From NCBI RefSeq assembly GCF_001541095.1, contig NZ_LMXH01000001.1, forward strand, positions 1,638,842-1,702,841: 64,000 bases of DNA, given 5' to 3'. The position numbers and the translations under genes are program-made. Positions 1-8,055 of the stretch are shown here, in pieces (position 1 is the stretch's first letter; every line of letters starts with the position of its first letter). The DNA comes from Paenibacillus sp. FJAT-26967 (lineage in GTDB: Bacteria; Bacillota; Bacilli; Paenibacillales; NBRC-103111). Below the pieces are notes generated by a model. The model was not told the origin of the DNA. It did not search any database and worked only from the letters and a program-made list of their open reading frames with translations.

Positions 1-1059
1 TCTACTGGCGCGGCGGGGATAGCCCCTGGTGCTGCACAGGGCAACAACCCGGCAAGCGCATCTGCCGCCTTAGGGGCAGGACAGGGAGCGCCGCAGACAT
101 CGCCTGGCGCAAGCTCGGCATCTGCTGCCGGTGGTAGCCAAGCGGGCGGCCAAGCGCAAGGCTCCAGCGCCGCTCCTGGTGCCGCTGCTGCGCCGCAGAC
201 CGCCAGCGGCAGCCGCGCTGCGGCGCCAGGCTTGAGCCCCGCAGGGGGCGCTCCTGCCGCGCCTGTCGGCACAGTCCCGGCGGAAGCGGGGCAAGCCCCC
301 AGTGCGCAGCCAAGCAATGGCGGCGGACAGGCCGGTGCCGCTGACAACGGCTGGGTGCGCGAATTGCTGCGCGCGGTCGGCGTAGATCATGAGAGCCGGC
401 TGCTTAAGCAGCTAGGCGGATCTCAGGTGGTTGCCGGGGCAGGGCTGCCGTCGCAGGCAGCAGGCGAAATGCCGCTTGCGGCTTTGAAGCCCGAAGCCGC
501 AGAGACGCTCAAGAGCCTGCTTCTGCAGTTGTCTACTGCAGACGGGCTCCCTGCATCGCTGCGGGATTCTGTCCAGCAGGCGGTGCAGCATATAACCGGG
601 CAGCAGCTTCTGATGTCGCAGGATAAAAGCGGTATGTTCACTCACATGACGCTGTTCGTGCCGCTTTTGAATGCGGAGGGTCAGCCTACGGCAGCAATCC
701 ATATACAGTCGCGCAAAGGTAAGCGTGGCGAGTTGGATGCGGAGAATTGCCGCCTATTATTTGATCTTGATATGAAATCACTGGGAAGTACGCTTGTAGA
801 TGTTCAGGTAATGAACAGGATTGTAAGCTTGCAAGTGTTTAACGATATGCCCTTTATAGGTGAACTGCTCAGCAATTCTAGGGAGGAAGTTGGCGAAGCG
901 CTGGGCAAATTAGGGTATCAATTCCTATCATTGAAAGCCTCTCCTTTTCCTGATACGGCCGCCAAGAAAGATTCAGCGAATTCTTTACCGTTAAGCCGTA
1001 CGATGATCGACACCATAGCGCCAAGTGTACCTTACCAGGGAGTTGATTTTCGTATATGA
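1..1059 (+). CDS. ylqG: YlqG: FliK C-terminal-like protein (5' end outside window)
   Basis: The frame is open from base 1, so this is the 3' part of a gene that begins upstream. The first 110 or so codons are a GC-rich linker of Ala, Gly, Gln, Ser and Pro. The last 200 residues are an ordinary folded domain. Its end, from about KSLGSTLVDVQV to LGYQFLSLKASPF, has the strand-strand-helix pattern of the FliK C-terminal (Flg_hook) domain: a conserved LG, two amphipathic strands, then a helix with regularly spaced hydrophobics. Family knowledge: FliK C-domains act on FlhB to switch export specificity. The stop overlaps the next start (ATGA at 1056-1059), so it is translationally coupled to a gene for an FlhB-C-like protein, which supports the FliK-like reading. 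The assignment to ylqG rests on order and weak similarity. Function is unproven. Confidence 0.6.
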   Translation, partial: STGAAGIAPGAAQGNNPASASAALGAGQGAPQTSPGASSASAAGGSQAGGQAQGSSAAPGAAAAPQTASGSRAAAPGLSPAGGAPAAPVGTVPAEAGQAPSAQPSNGGGQAGAADNGWVRELLRAVGVDHESRLLKQLGGSQVVAGAGLPSQAAGEMPLAALKPEAAETLKSLLLQLSTADGLPASLRDSVQQAVQHITGQQLLMSQDKSGMFTHMTLFVPLLNAEGQPTAAIHIQSRKGKRGELDAENCRLLFDLDMKSLGSTLVDVQVMNRIVSLQVFNDMPFIGELLSNSREEVGEALGKLGYQFLSLKASPFPDTAAKKDSANSLPLSRTMIDTIAPSVPYQGVDFRI

Positions 1060-1412
1060 CGTTATCAGAGGATAGGGAACCGTCAGGCAAACCTGCGGTT
1101 CCCGGCAATCAAAGCGAAGGTAAAGCAATCCGAAAAGCGGTAGCCCTGAGGTATGCTCCGGGTGAGCAGAAAGCTCCGTCCGTCATAGCCAAAGGGAAAG
1201 GGAAAGTTGCCGAGGCTATCGTAGATAAAGCAAAAGAAAACGGTATCCCTGTCCAAGAAGACGCCTCTCTGGTCGAGGTGTTGTCCAAGCTGGAGATCGA
1301 CCAGGAAATTCCGACCGAACTGTATCAGCTGGTCGCAGAAGTTTTAAGTTACATTTACCGCTCGGATAACCGTATGAAAGAAATGCGGCAGCAAGAGCGA
1401 AGGGAGCTGTAG
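1056..1412 (+). CDS. ylqH: YlqH/FlhX: FlhB cytoplasmic-domain-like protein
   Basis: This 118-residue soluble protein aligns with the C-terminal half of the FlhB encoded at 31390-32493. KAVALRYAPG matches YAVAIRYDAA, then come APSVIAKGKG, the long helix, ENGIPVQED, and EIPTELYQLVAEVLSYIY against AIPGDLFQAVAEVLAYVY. No membrane segments are present. The NPTH autocleavage site of true FlhB is absent, because the protein begins just at that point (AIRKAVALRY), as if it were the released FlhB-CC fragment. Known homologues are YlqH of Bacillus and FlhX of epsilonproteobacteria, some of which can replace FlhB-CC. It is coupled to the preceding FliK-like gene by an ATGA overlap. Role in export switching is inferred. 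Confidence 0.85.
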   Translation: MTLSEDREPSGKPAVPGNQSEGKAIRKAVALRYAPGEQKAPSVIAKGKGKVAEAIVDKAKENGIPVQEDASLVEVLSKLEIDQEIPTELYQLVAEVLSYIYRSDNRMKEMRQQERREL

Positions 1413-1413
1413 G

Positions 1414-1788
1414 ATGACCGGCATACCCTCAACCAGACAATCACTGGGTAAATACGGGGAAAATAAGGCGGAAGAGCATTTGCAAGGTCTGGGCTACCGT
1501 ATTCTCGCACGCAATTGGCGGTGCAGGTATGGTGAGCTGGATCTGATTGCCGAGCATGAAGATGTTGTCGTGTTTATCGAAGTCCGGACGCGGAGATTAA
1601 CCGGCCGGTTCGGGTATGCCAAAGAATCGGTTGATGGCCGGAAACAGACGAAAGTACGTCAGATTTCGCAAATGTATCTGCATTCCGTTAAACAGCAGGA
1701 ACGCAAGCTGCGCTTTGATGTTATTACCGTTGAAATGTCTGTTCTTTGCGAATTCGTCAAGCTTGAACATTTGTGCGGCGCATTTTAA
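1414..1788 (+). CDS. YraN/UPF0102 family nuclease-fold protein
   Basis: At 124 residues this is the normal size for the family. The hallmarks of the endonuclease-like fold are present: LGKYGENKAEEHL near the N-terminus, then YRILARNWRCRYGELDLIA, then VVVFIEVRTR (the E-x-D-x(n)-E-V-K/R pattern of PD-(D/E)XK-type proteins), then RKQTKVRQISQMYL and RFDVITV. The cellular role is not established; some relatives are annotated as Holliday-junction-resolvase-like. It starts ATG two bases after the ylqH stop, behind AGCGAAGGGAGCT, and probably shares that transcript. A T-rich hairpin at 1990-2033 would end the operon. Confidence 0.85.
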   Translation: MTGIPSTRQSLGKYGENKAEEHLQGLGYRILARNWRCRYGELDLIAEHEDVVVFIEVRTRRLTGRFGYAKESVDGRKQTKVRQISQMYLHSVKQQERKLRFDVITVEMSVLCEFVKLEHLCGAF

Positions 1789-1852
1789 TTAATTTCATTT
1801 CCCCGTTTCTTTACCGCAAGCTTCCTCTTATTTTACTTTTTCTCTTAGCTGC

Positions 1853-1895
1853 CGTCTCACGTACCGTCTCACGTACCGTCTTCACGTACCGTACC
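1853..1895 (+). repeat. Short tandem repeat (12-13 bp unit, about three copies)
   Basis: The unit CGTCTCACGTAC occurs at 1853-1864 and 1865-1876. A copy with one inserted T follows at 1877-1889, then a partial CGTAC. It lies in the non-coding 1789-2084 gap between convergent yraN and yifB, so it is probably neutral slippage. The rest of this gap holds only the terminator at 1990-2033. Confidence 0.8.
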
Positions 1896-1989
1896 GTTCT
1901 GTCAGCGCTGCGAGCAATATAGCTTCTGATAGGAATCCTCTGTAAGGCTTGTCTCCCTCCAAGATAATTCGATTCGTTTCCATCCAAAC

Positions 1990-2033
1990 CAAACAGACTC
2001 CATGGAACAAGGGGTCTGTTTGATTCGTTTTTC
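1990..2033 (+). terminator. Probable bidirectional terminator between yraN and yifB
   Basis: A 12-bp stem with one G-U pair joins CAAACAGACTCC (1990-2001) and GGGGTCTGTTTG (2011-2022), with a 9-base loop. ATTCGTTTTTC follows on the plus strand. On the minus strand the other side reads TTTGGTTTGG, moderately T-rich. The position between convergent genes suits termination of both. Confidence 0.7.
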
Positions 2034-2084
2034 TATAAGGTCTTGAGTTCTATCCTCTATGTAAATCAAGCTTCATAGGAGGGG

Positions 2085-3686
2085 TCACAGCATACCAGAC
2101 TTATCTAAATTCCGATACTGAATCGCTTCCGCCAGGTGTTCGGCGGTCAAATGTTCTTCGCCTTCAAGATCCGCTATCGTTCTGGCAAGCTTGAGAATGC
2201 GGTCATGAGACCGCGCACTCAAATGAAGGCGATCGAATGTTCGGTGAAGGAGCTCCTCGGCATCAGAAGGAAGGCGGCAAAACTGCCGCAGCCATTTGCC
2301 GCTGAGTTCCGCGTTAAATCGAACGGAAGTTTTTGCATAGCGGCACTGCTGGATCTGGTGGGCTTCCCATACACGGTCTTTCATCTGGGAAGAGGACATC
2401 GATTGCTGCTTGTCCGTCATAGCGGAATAGTCAAGTCGGGGCACCTCAACGTGGAGATCGATACGGTCGAGCAGCGGACCTGAGATCCTGGCCCGGTACT
2501 GGCGTATTTTAAGCGGACTGCAGATACAAGTCTGATGGGAATTCGAATCAGAGCCCCAGAATCCGCAAGGACAGGGGTTCATTGAAGCGGCAAGAAGAAA
2601 TCCCGCAGGGAATGTGAAGGTGGCTCTGGCTCTGCTGATCGTTACTTTCCTGTCTTCGAGCGGCTGCCGCAGAACTTCCAGTACACTTCTGGAGAATTCG
2701 GGGAGCTCGTCAAGAAAGAGGACCCCGTGATGAGCCAGGCTGACTTCTCCCGGTTTGGGGATGGAACCTCCCCCGATTAATCCTGCCGCACTTACGGTGT
2801 GATGGGGAGAACGGTAAGGCCTGATTCGCATGAATCGGTCGGACTGCGCGAGTTTACCCGACACACTGAAAATCTTAGTGACTTCCAGCGCTTCTTCATC
2901 TGCCATAGGCGGAAGTATTCCCGGGATCCGTCTGGCCAGCATTGTTTTTCCGGTCCCTGGAGGTCCGATCAGCAGGATGTTGTGCATGCCCGATGCGGCG
3001 ATCATTAACGCTCTTTTGACATGATGCTGCCCGATTACATCGGCAAAGTCTTCAACCGGCTGCTCGACTCCTGCATCCTCAATGGCTCTGGCTGTTAATT
3101 GGATTTCATGAAGGGGAATGAGACTGGCTGAATCGGGACGGTTCCGCACATTGGAATCCCAATCATTCCGCAGGGTTTCCTCGTATATGGAAGAGCTTAA
3201 TTGATCTAATTTGGTTAGACCGCGTACTTTCATACCAGCGATTAATTGAGCTTCCTCGATGTTGCCCTGGGGCACAAGAACACGCCGCAAGCCTTGTTTG
3301 CGCGCCGCATCTACCATAGCCAGCACGCCTGGGACAGGGCGCAGGCTCCCGTCCAGAGCAAGCTCGCCGAGTATAAGCGTGTTCCTTACTTCTTCTGCCT
3401 GGATTTGTCCGCTGGTGAGGAGTATGCCCGCCGCTATAGCCAGATCGAAAGAGGCTCCTTCTTTTCGCAAATCAGCAGGAGCCAAGTTCACCGTAATCCG
3501 CTCAAGCGGGAACCGGAATGAACAATTTTTAATCGCGGACCGGACCCTGTCAATGGATTCACGCACGGCCGTATCGGGCAGCCCGACCACATTAATTTGG
3601 GGCAAGCCATTGGTGATATCCACTTCTACATCGATGCAGGTACCGTCAATGCCGTGCAGACAGCCGCTGGTTACTTTTCCGTACAT
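2085..3686 (-). CDS. YifB/ComM-family Mg-chelatase-like AAA+ ATPase
   Basis: This is a 533-residue protein, against about 510 for the family. The N-terminal S5-like/Lon-protease-like fold carries the family signature (PQINVVGLPD, then VNLAPADLRKEG and FDLAIAAGIL). The AAA+ core has Walker A GPPGTGKT at residues 241-248 and Walker B VLFLDELPEF. A C-terminal Mg_chelatase_C helical region follows (LARTIADLEGEEHLTAEHL, ending in AIQYRNLD). ComM relatives are hexameric branch-migration helicases that aid natural transformation; whether the Bacillota form does the same is not shown. I chose ATG at 3686: AGGAGAGAGGTG lies 7 bases upstream. A TTG one codon earlier sits too close to it. It is transcribed against yraN and divergently from the zinc-ribbon gene at 3831. 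Confidence 0.92.
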   Translation of the reverse strand: MYGKVTSGCLHGIDGTCIDVEVDITNGLPQINVVGLPDTAVRESIDRVRSAIKNCSFRFPLERITVNLAPADLRKEGASFDLAIAAGILLTSGQIQAEEVRNTLILGELALDGSLRPVPGVLAMVDAARKQGLRRVLVPQGNIEEAQLIAGMKVRGLTKLDQLSSSIYEETLRNDWDSNVRNRPDSASLIPLHEIQLTARAIEDAGVEQPVEDFADVIGQHHVKRALMIAASGMHNILLIGPPGTGKTMLARRIPGILPPMADEEALEVTKIFSVSGKLAQSDRFMRIRPYRSPHHTVSAAGLIGGGSIPKPGEVSLAHHGVLFLDELPEFSRSVLEVLRQPLEDRKVTISRARATFTFPAGFLLAASMNPCPCGFWGSDSNSHQTCICSPLKIRQYRARISGPLLDRIDLHVEVPRLDYSAMTDKQQSMSSSQMKDRVWEAHQIQQCRYAKTSVRFNAELSGKWLRQFCRLPSDAEELLHRTFDRLHLSARSHDRILKLARTIADLEGEEHLTAEHLAEAIQYRNLDKSGML

Positions 3687-3830
3687 CAAAAAACACCTCT
3701 CTCCTAAATAGAATGGACAAAGGTGCTTCCTTATGCCTTTATATTACAACCAGTATAGCAAAAGGGTAAGATCTTTAAAATGACTTTTTGTTTCTTGCAA
3801 ATTGGTCATACTATAGGTGAGGTGATTACA

Positions 3831-4091
3831 ATGCAGGAAAAACCGTATTTTTGCCCCAATTGTCGTTCCAACCGGGTTAAATTCAGTGTGATTGCGAGTT
3901 ATTCTCAGTCTTTTCTGAAAGATGCGCTTACAGGCGAAGTAAAAGAAACACAAGATCCCAACCCTGTTTCTGAGAGTGAACCGACCATTCAGTGTCTCGT
4001 GTGCAGCTATGTGGGTAATGAAATGAGGTTTGTCAAACAGGCGGAGAGGGAGCCAAGAGTGGCAACGGAGACGAATCCCTCTTATACTTAG
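3831..4091 (+). CDS. Small zinc-ribbon protein of unknown function
   Basis: This 86-residue protein begins MQEKPYFCPNC behind GGTGAGGTG (spacing 5). The frame is open 17 codons further upstream without a ribosome site, so I reject the longer form. Two Cys pairs, CPNC near residue 8 and CLVC near residue 58, would form one zinc ribbon. Between them lies a polar segment. The C-terminal tail is charged and probably disordered. I recognise no named family. It stands alone between the divergent yifB and a terminator at 4147-4177, so it is a single-gene unit and context gives no function. Confidence 0.75.
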   Translation: MQEKPYFCPNCRSNRVKFSVIASYSQSFLKDALTGEVKETQDPNPVSESEPTIQCLVCSYVGNEMRFVKQAEREPRVATETNPSYT

Positions 4092-4146
4092 TGAAAAGCG
4101 ATAGAGCAGCAGCAACAAAATGGTAGTTGATAAAATGGATACAGTG

Positions 4147-4177
4147 CCCTGGGACCGATGTTTCCGGGGTCTTTTTT
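4147..4177 (+). terminator. Intrinsic terminator after the zinc-ribbon gene
   Basis: The left arm CCCTGGGA (4147-4154) pairs with TTCCGGGG (4062-relative positions 4162-4169) through 8 pairs including two wobbles. The loop is 7 bases, and TCTTTTTT follows directly. Confidence 0.75.
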
Positions 4178-4583
4178 ATGGACGTATGAAGTGCAGGAAG
4201 ATTAATCTCCCCCACAAGGAAACTATCAGAAGGACAGATCGCAGTGACAGGCTAAATTGCTCGTGAAAAGTTATATCTGCCAAGAGTTCGAAGGCGGGAT
4301 AACTGAGAAATTGGATGGTATCGGCATGGTCAAGGAAGGGAAACGGGCCCGTTCATTTCCTGCGCAATAATAAAAAACGATTTCTTTTTAAAAAGAAGAG
4401 GAAACTGTCGACAAAAAGTGATACAATAATTCGTGGCAAAAGTTTGTCCGAACCCGCTAAAAGACGGGCAGGATTTCCCCTGTCAAACGGCGAATACCCT
4501 ACGTTGGTTGTGCGAAAAGAATCGAAACTTGAACATGGTTTCGTGCATACAGGGAGAAACAATACGTTTAGGAGGATTTGCAA
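4178..4583 (+). promoter_or_regulatory. Gene-free 406-bp region upstream of sucC with two perfect palindromes
   Basis: No convincing gene is present. A 90-codon open frame at 4315-4587 lacks a ribosome site, has a basic, composition-driven sequence and runs into the sucC start. Two perfect palindromes lie here: AACGGGCCCGTT at 4342-4353 and TTCTTTTTAAAAAGAA at 4382-4397. A TACAAT at 4422-4427 resembles a -10 box, but no good -35 lies 16-18 bases upstream. The sucC ribosome site AGGAGG is at 4570-4575. This region probably holds the sucCD promoter and its control sites, but I cannot place the start point. Confidence 0.45.
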
Positions 4584-5741
4584 ATGAATATCCATGAGTA
4601 TCAAGGCAAAGAAGTCCTGAGACAGTACGGAGTGAATGTACCTCAGGGCAAAGTGGCGTTTTCCGTGGATGAAGCGGTTGAAGCAGCCAAAGAGCTAGGC
4701 ACTCAGGTCGTTGTAGTCAAAGCGCAAATTCATGCAGGCGGCCGTGGTAAAGCGGGCGGCGTGAAAGTTGCCAAGAATCTGGATGAAGTCCGTACTTATG
4801 CACAAGAAATTCTGGGCAAAGTATTGGTTACTCATCAGACCGGTCCTGAAGGTAAGGAAGTTAAACGCCTGCTGATCGAGCAAGGCTGTGATATTAAGAA
4901 AGAGTACTACATAGGCGTAGTCGTTGACCGTGATACGGGCCGCGTCGTCATGATGGGCTCCGAAGAAGGCGGCATGGACATCGAAGAAGTTGCTGCCAAT
5001 ACTCCGGAGAAAATTTTCAAGGAAGTTATTGATCCGGCAATCGGTCTGCAAGTGTTCCAAGCCCGCAAACTGGCTTATGCCATCAACATTCCTAAAGAGC
5101 TTGTTAACAAAGCGGTTAAGTTCATGATCGCTCTGTATACGGCTTTTGTTGATAAAGATTGCTCCATTGCTGAAATTAATCCGCTTGTTGTAACCGGCGG
5201 CGGAGATGTTATGGCTCTTGACGCTAAACTCAACTTCGATTCCAACGCGCTTTACCGTCACAAAGATATTCTGGCGCTACGCGACCTGGAAGAAGAAGAT
5301 GAGAAAGAAATTGAAGCCTCCAAGTATGACCTCAGCTACATTGCCCTTGACGGCAATATCGGTTGCATGGTTAACGGCGCGGGCCTTGCTATGGCAACGA
5401 TGGATATCATCAAGCACTATAGCGGAGACCCTGCGAACTTCCTCGATGTAGGTGGCGGTGCTACCAAAGAGAAAGTTACCGAGGCTTTCAAAATCATTCT
5501 GTCCGATTCCAAAGTAAAAGGTATTTTCGTTAATATCTTCGGCGGAATTATGCGTTGTGACGTAATTGCCGAGGGTGTAGTAGCAGCAGCGAAAGAGCTC
5601 GGTCTGGACCGTCCGCTCGTTGTGCGCCTGGAAGGTACTAACGTTGAACTTGGCAAGAAAATCTTGAACGAGTCCGGTCTGAACATCGTTTCTGCAGATT
5701 CCATGGCAGACGGCGCTCAGAAAATTGTAGCGCTTGTTTAA
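4584..5741 (+). CDS. sucC: Succinyl-CoA synthetase (ADP-forming) beta subunit
   Basis: SucC catalyses, with SucD, the interconversion of succinyl-CoA and succinate with ATP formation in the TCA cycle. The 385-residue length is standard. The N-terminal half is an ATP-grasp domain: [17 protein letters not shown] at the start, then [18 protein letters not shown] for nucleotide binding, and [11 protein letters not shown] with the Mg-ligand region. The C-terminal CoA-ligase domain has [23 protein letters not shown] and [17 protein letters not shown] at 4584 sits 8 bases after AGGAGG; a TTG two codons earlier lies inside the spacer and is rejected. sucD follows after 69 bp without a terminator. Confidence 0.97.
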   Translation: MNIHEYQGKEVLRQYGVNVPQGKVAFSVDEAVEAAKELGTQVVVVKAQIHAGGRGKAGGVKVAKNLDEVRTYAQEILGKVLVTHQTGPEGKEVKRLLIEQGCDIKKEYYIGVVVDRDTGRVVMMGSEEGGMDIEEVAANTPEKIFKEVIDPAIGLQVFQARKLAYAINIPKELVNKAVKFMIALYTAFVDKDCSIAEINPLVVTGGGDVMALDAKLNFDSNALYRHKDILALRDLEEEDEKEIEASKYDLSYIALDGNIGCMVNGAGLAMATMDIIKHYSGDPANFLDVGGGATKEKVTEAFKIILSDSKVKGIFVNIFGGIMRCDVIAEGVVAAAKELGLDRPLVVRLEGTNVELGKKILNESGLNIVSADSMADGAQKIVALV

Positions 5742-5810
5742 TTGAAGACGAACGAATGTTCTTTATATGTTATATGCTTTTCAATTTGTAAAGGGATGTG
5801 AACAAAGATC

Positions 5811-6743
5811 ATGAGTATTTTGGTGAATAAAGACACAAAAGTGATCACACAAGGTATTACCGGTTCTACCGGCTTGTTCCATACGAAGGGCGCGCTCGAT
5901 TACGGCACGCAAATGGTCGGAGGCGTAACCCCTGGTAAAGGCGGTACGAACGTCGACATTACCCTCGAGAACGGTGAGACAGTTTCATTACCGGTTTTTG
6001 ATACGGTTGAGCAGGCAAAAGAAGCAACGGGCGCTACCGCATCCGTCATTTATGTCCCGCCCGCTTTTGCAGCTGATTCCATCATGGAAGCAGTAGATGC
6101 TGATCTTGATCTGGTCATCTGTATTACAGAAGGCATTCCGGTTCTGGACATGGTTAAAGTTACCCGTTATATGGAAGGCAAACGTACTCGTCTGATCGGA
6201 CCTAACTGTCCGGGCGTCATCACACCGGGCGAATGCAAAATCGGTATTATGCCGGGCTACATCCATACACCGGGTCACGTGGGCGTTGTTTCCCGCTCCG
6301 GAACTTTGACGTATGAAGCGGTTCATCAGCTTACGACCCGCGGTATTGGTCAATCCTCTGCAGTAGGTATCGGCGGAGACCCTGTTAAAGGTTCCGAATT
6401 TATCGATGTCCTTCATATGTTCAATGAAGATCCGGATACTTATGCCGTCATTATGATTGGTGAGATTGGCGGTTCGGCTGAAGAAGAAGCGGCTGAATGG
6501 GTCAAAGCTAACATGAAGAAGCCTGTAGTAGGTTTCATCGGCGGTAAAACAGCTCCTCCAGGAAAACGTATGGGCCATGCCGGCGCTATTATTTCCGGCG
6601 GTAAAGGTACAGCGGCTGAGAAAGTAGCTACACTTGAAGCTTGTGGTATCAAGGTAGCAGCTACTCCTTCTGAGATGGGTTCGACACTGGTCGAAGTCTT
6701 GGAAGAAAAAGGCCTGTTGGAGAAATGCATAACTAAAAAATAA
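5811..6743 (+). CDS. sucD: Succinyl-CoA synthetase alpha subunit
   Basis: This subunit carries the CoA-binding Rossmann domain ([20 protein letters not shown], then [10 protein letters not shown]) and the phosphorylated histidine. That residue is His256 in the conserved GHAGAI loop, which relays phosphate between succinyl-phosphate and [23 protein letters not shown] and [11 protein letters not shown] are also present. At 310 residues it is about ten longer than typical, the surplus being spread over the termini. AAGGGATGTG precedes the ATG by about 10 bases. It is cotranscribed with sucC, and a strong terminator at 6790-6829 ends the unit. Confidence 0.97.
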   Translation: MSILVNKDTKVITQGITGSTGLFHTKGALDYGTQMVGGVTPGKGGTNVDITLENGETVSLPVFDTVEQAKEATGATASVIYVPPAFAADSIMEAVDADLDLVICITEGIPVLDMVKVTRYMEGKRTRLIGPNCPGVITPGECKIGIMPGYIHTPGHVGVVSRSGTLTYEAVHQLTTRGIGQSSAVGIGGDPVKGSEFIDVLHMFNEDPDTYAVIMIGEIGGSAEEEAAEWVKANMKKPVVGFIGGKTAPPGKRMGHAGAIISGGKGTAAEKVATLEACGIKVAATPSEMGSTLVEVLEEKGLLEKCITKK

Positions 6744-6744
6744 A

Positions 6745-6768
6745 TTTATATTCATACATGAATATAAA
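6745..6768 (+). other. AT-rich perfect inverted repeat after sucD
   Basis: An 11-bp perfect stem, TTTATATTCAT and ATGAATATAAA, is separated by 2 bases and starts one base after the sucD stop codon. No T-run follows. It could be an mRNA 3'-end stabiliser or a processing site ahead of the true terminator. Confidence 0.5.
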
Positions 6769-6789
6769 TAAATCGTTGGAATGGTAAGC

Positions 6790-6829
6790 AACCTTCCGGT
6801 TCCCTTAGGGGAATTGGGAGGTTTTTTTG
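6790..6829 (+). terminator. Intrinsic terminator of the sucCD operon
   Basis: AACCTTCC pairs with GGGAGGTT (outer arm), and GGTTCCC pairs with GGGAATT (inner arm, with two G-U pairs). The loop is very short and TTTTTTT follows at 6822-6828. Confidence 0.85.
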
Positions 6830-6876
6830 TTTCACAGGTTCAAAATTTGTGAATGCAAAGGGAGTGCTTTATACTG

Positions 6877-7986
6877 ATGGAGAATCGAAGCATGCTCATC
6901 GGACTTCATGGAATAACCGGAGTAGGCTGGAGAACCATTAAACGTCTGGTCGATTCCTGTTCCGATTTGAAGGAACTGAGAGAATGGTCGTTTGAAGATT
7001 TTATAAGAACCGGAATCCCAGCGTCCAAAACAGAATGTATTATAGAAGGTCTAGATGAATGTAAGCTTCAGGAGCGAGTAGAACTCGCCAGAAGGCTCGG
7101 TATTGGATTTTTAACACGATTTGATAGTGATTATCCTGATTTGCTCAAAGAAACAGCACAGCCGCCGTGGGTGCTTTACTACAGGGGTTCACTGAAAGCC
7201 TTGGAGCATCCTAAAATCGGAATAGTCGGCACCCGAACACCTACCGCCTACGGGAAGAAAATCGCAGAGGAACTGGCGCAAGCCTTGTCGGGATCCGGCA
7301 TAACCGTAGTAAGCGGTTTAGCTAGGGGAATCGATGCCCAGGCCCACCGGGGGGCATTAGGTAAAACTGGCGGAACGATAGCAGTTCTAGGCGTATCTCC
7401 TGAGCGTATCTATCCGCCGGAACATGGCCGGCTTCAGGAGGAAATTATCGGAAGCGGAGGGCTCCTTCTATCGGAGTATCCGGTTGGAACTCTCCCGCAT
7501 CCGGGGCTGTTTCCACTGCGCAACCGCATCATTGCGGGACTGAGCCTGGGGATTGTCGTAGTCGAAGCTGCCGAGCGCAGCGGTTCTCTGATTACGGCAG
7601 ATTTGGCTCTGGAAGAGTCGCGTGACGTATTCGCGGTACCGGGTCCGATTCATTCCCCCAAAAGCAGAGGGGCTCTATACCTGATTAAGCAGGGGGCTAA
7701 GATGGTAATTAGTCCCGAAGATATACTTGAAGAATATACTCATTTGTCCCCCTCCAGTGGACATTTCAAGGAGTCACTCAGGAAATTGGAAACTCAATCT
7801 CCTGAAGAAGGCATGTCTGCGGACGAAGTCGTTCTTTATCGATTCTTGTCGAGCATGCCGGTGACTGCCGACGTCCTCCTGGAGCAGACTCAATTTACGT
7901 TTGGACATTTGCATTCAGTTCTGCTATCCTTGCTATTGAAAAACAAGATAGCGGAGCAGCCCGGCTCCACATACGTATCCATATGA
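6877..7986 (+). CDS. dprA: DNA processing protein DprA/Smf
   Basis: DprA loads RecA on incoming single-stranded DNA during natural transformation. This 369-residue form has an N-terminal helix-hairpin-helix/SAM-like part (LIGLHGITGVGWRTIKRL). The Rossmann-fold DNA-binding core starts near residue 115 (GIVGTRTPTAYGKK, VSGLARGIDAQAH, GTIAVLGV, FPLRNRIIAGLS, EAAERSGSLITA). The C-terminal winged-helix-like segment is about 60 residues. I chose ATG at 6877 behind AAGGGAGTG, though the 12-base gap is long. ATG at 6853 has no ribosome site. The position before topA is the usual Bacillota order. Confidence 0.93.
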   Translation: MENRSMLIGLHGITGVGWRTIKRLVDSCSDLKELREWSFEDFIRTGIPASKTECIIEGLDECKLQERVELARRLGIGFLTRFDSDYPDLLKETAQPPWVLYYRGSLKALEHPKIGIVGTRTPTAYGKKIAEELAQALSGSGITVVSGLARGIDAQAHRGALGKTGGTIAVLGVSPERIYPPEHGRLQEEIIGSGGLLLSEYPVGTLPHPGLFPLRNRIIAGLSLGIVVVEAAERSGSLITADLALEESRDVFAVPGPIHSPKSRGALYLIKQGAKMVISPEDILEEYTHLSPSSGHFKESLRKLETQSPEEGMSADEVVLYRFLSSMPVTADVLLEQTQFTFGHLHSVLLSLLLKNKIAEQPGSTYVSI

Positions 7987-8055
7987 AATTACCATAACCA
8001 TTAAAGTGATATACATGCAGCATTAGATGACGTTGAAGGGAGGAGCATTCGGTCG

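Noticed and set aside
2-390. Antisense open frames at the window start
   Set aside because: Composition shadows of the GC-rich ylqG linker.
1853-1895. CRISPR-like repeat
   Set aside because: Units are contiguous with no spacers and only about three copies.
3690-3830. Divergent promoters between yifB and the zinc-ribbon gene
   Set aside because: They must exist, but candidate -10 boxes (TATACT on minus, TACTAT on plus) lack a properly spaced -35, so I do not place them.
4315-4587. 90-codon frame upstream of sucC
   Set aside because: No ribosome site, basic low-information sequence, ends inside sucC.
5988-6791. 267-codon frame antisense to sucD
   Set aside because: Rich in Cys, Arg, His and Phe as expected of an antisense frame; sucD is intact.
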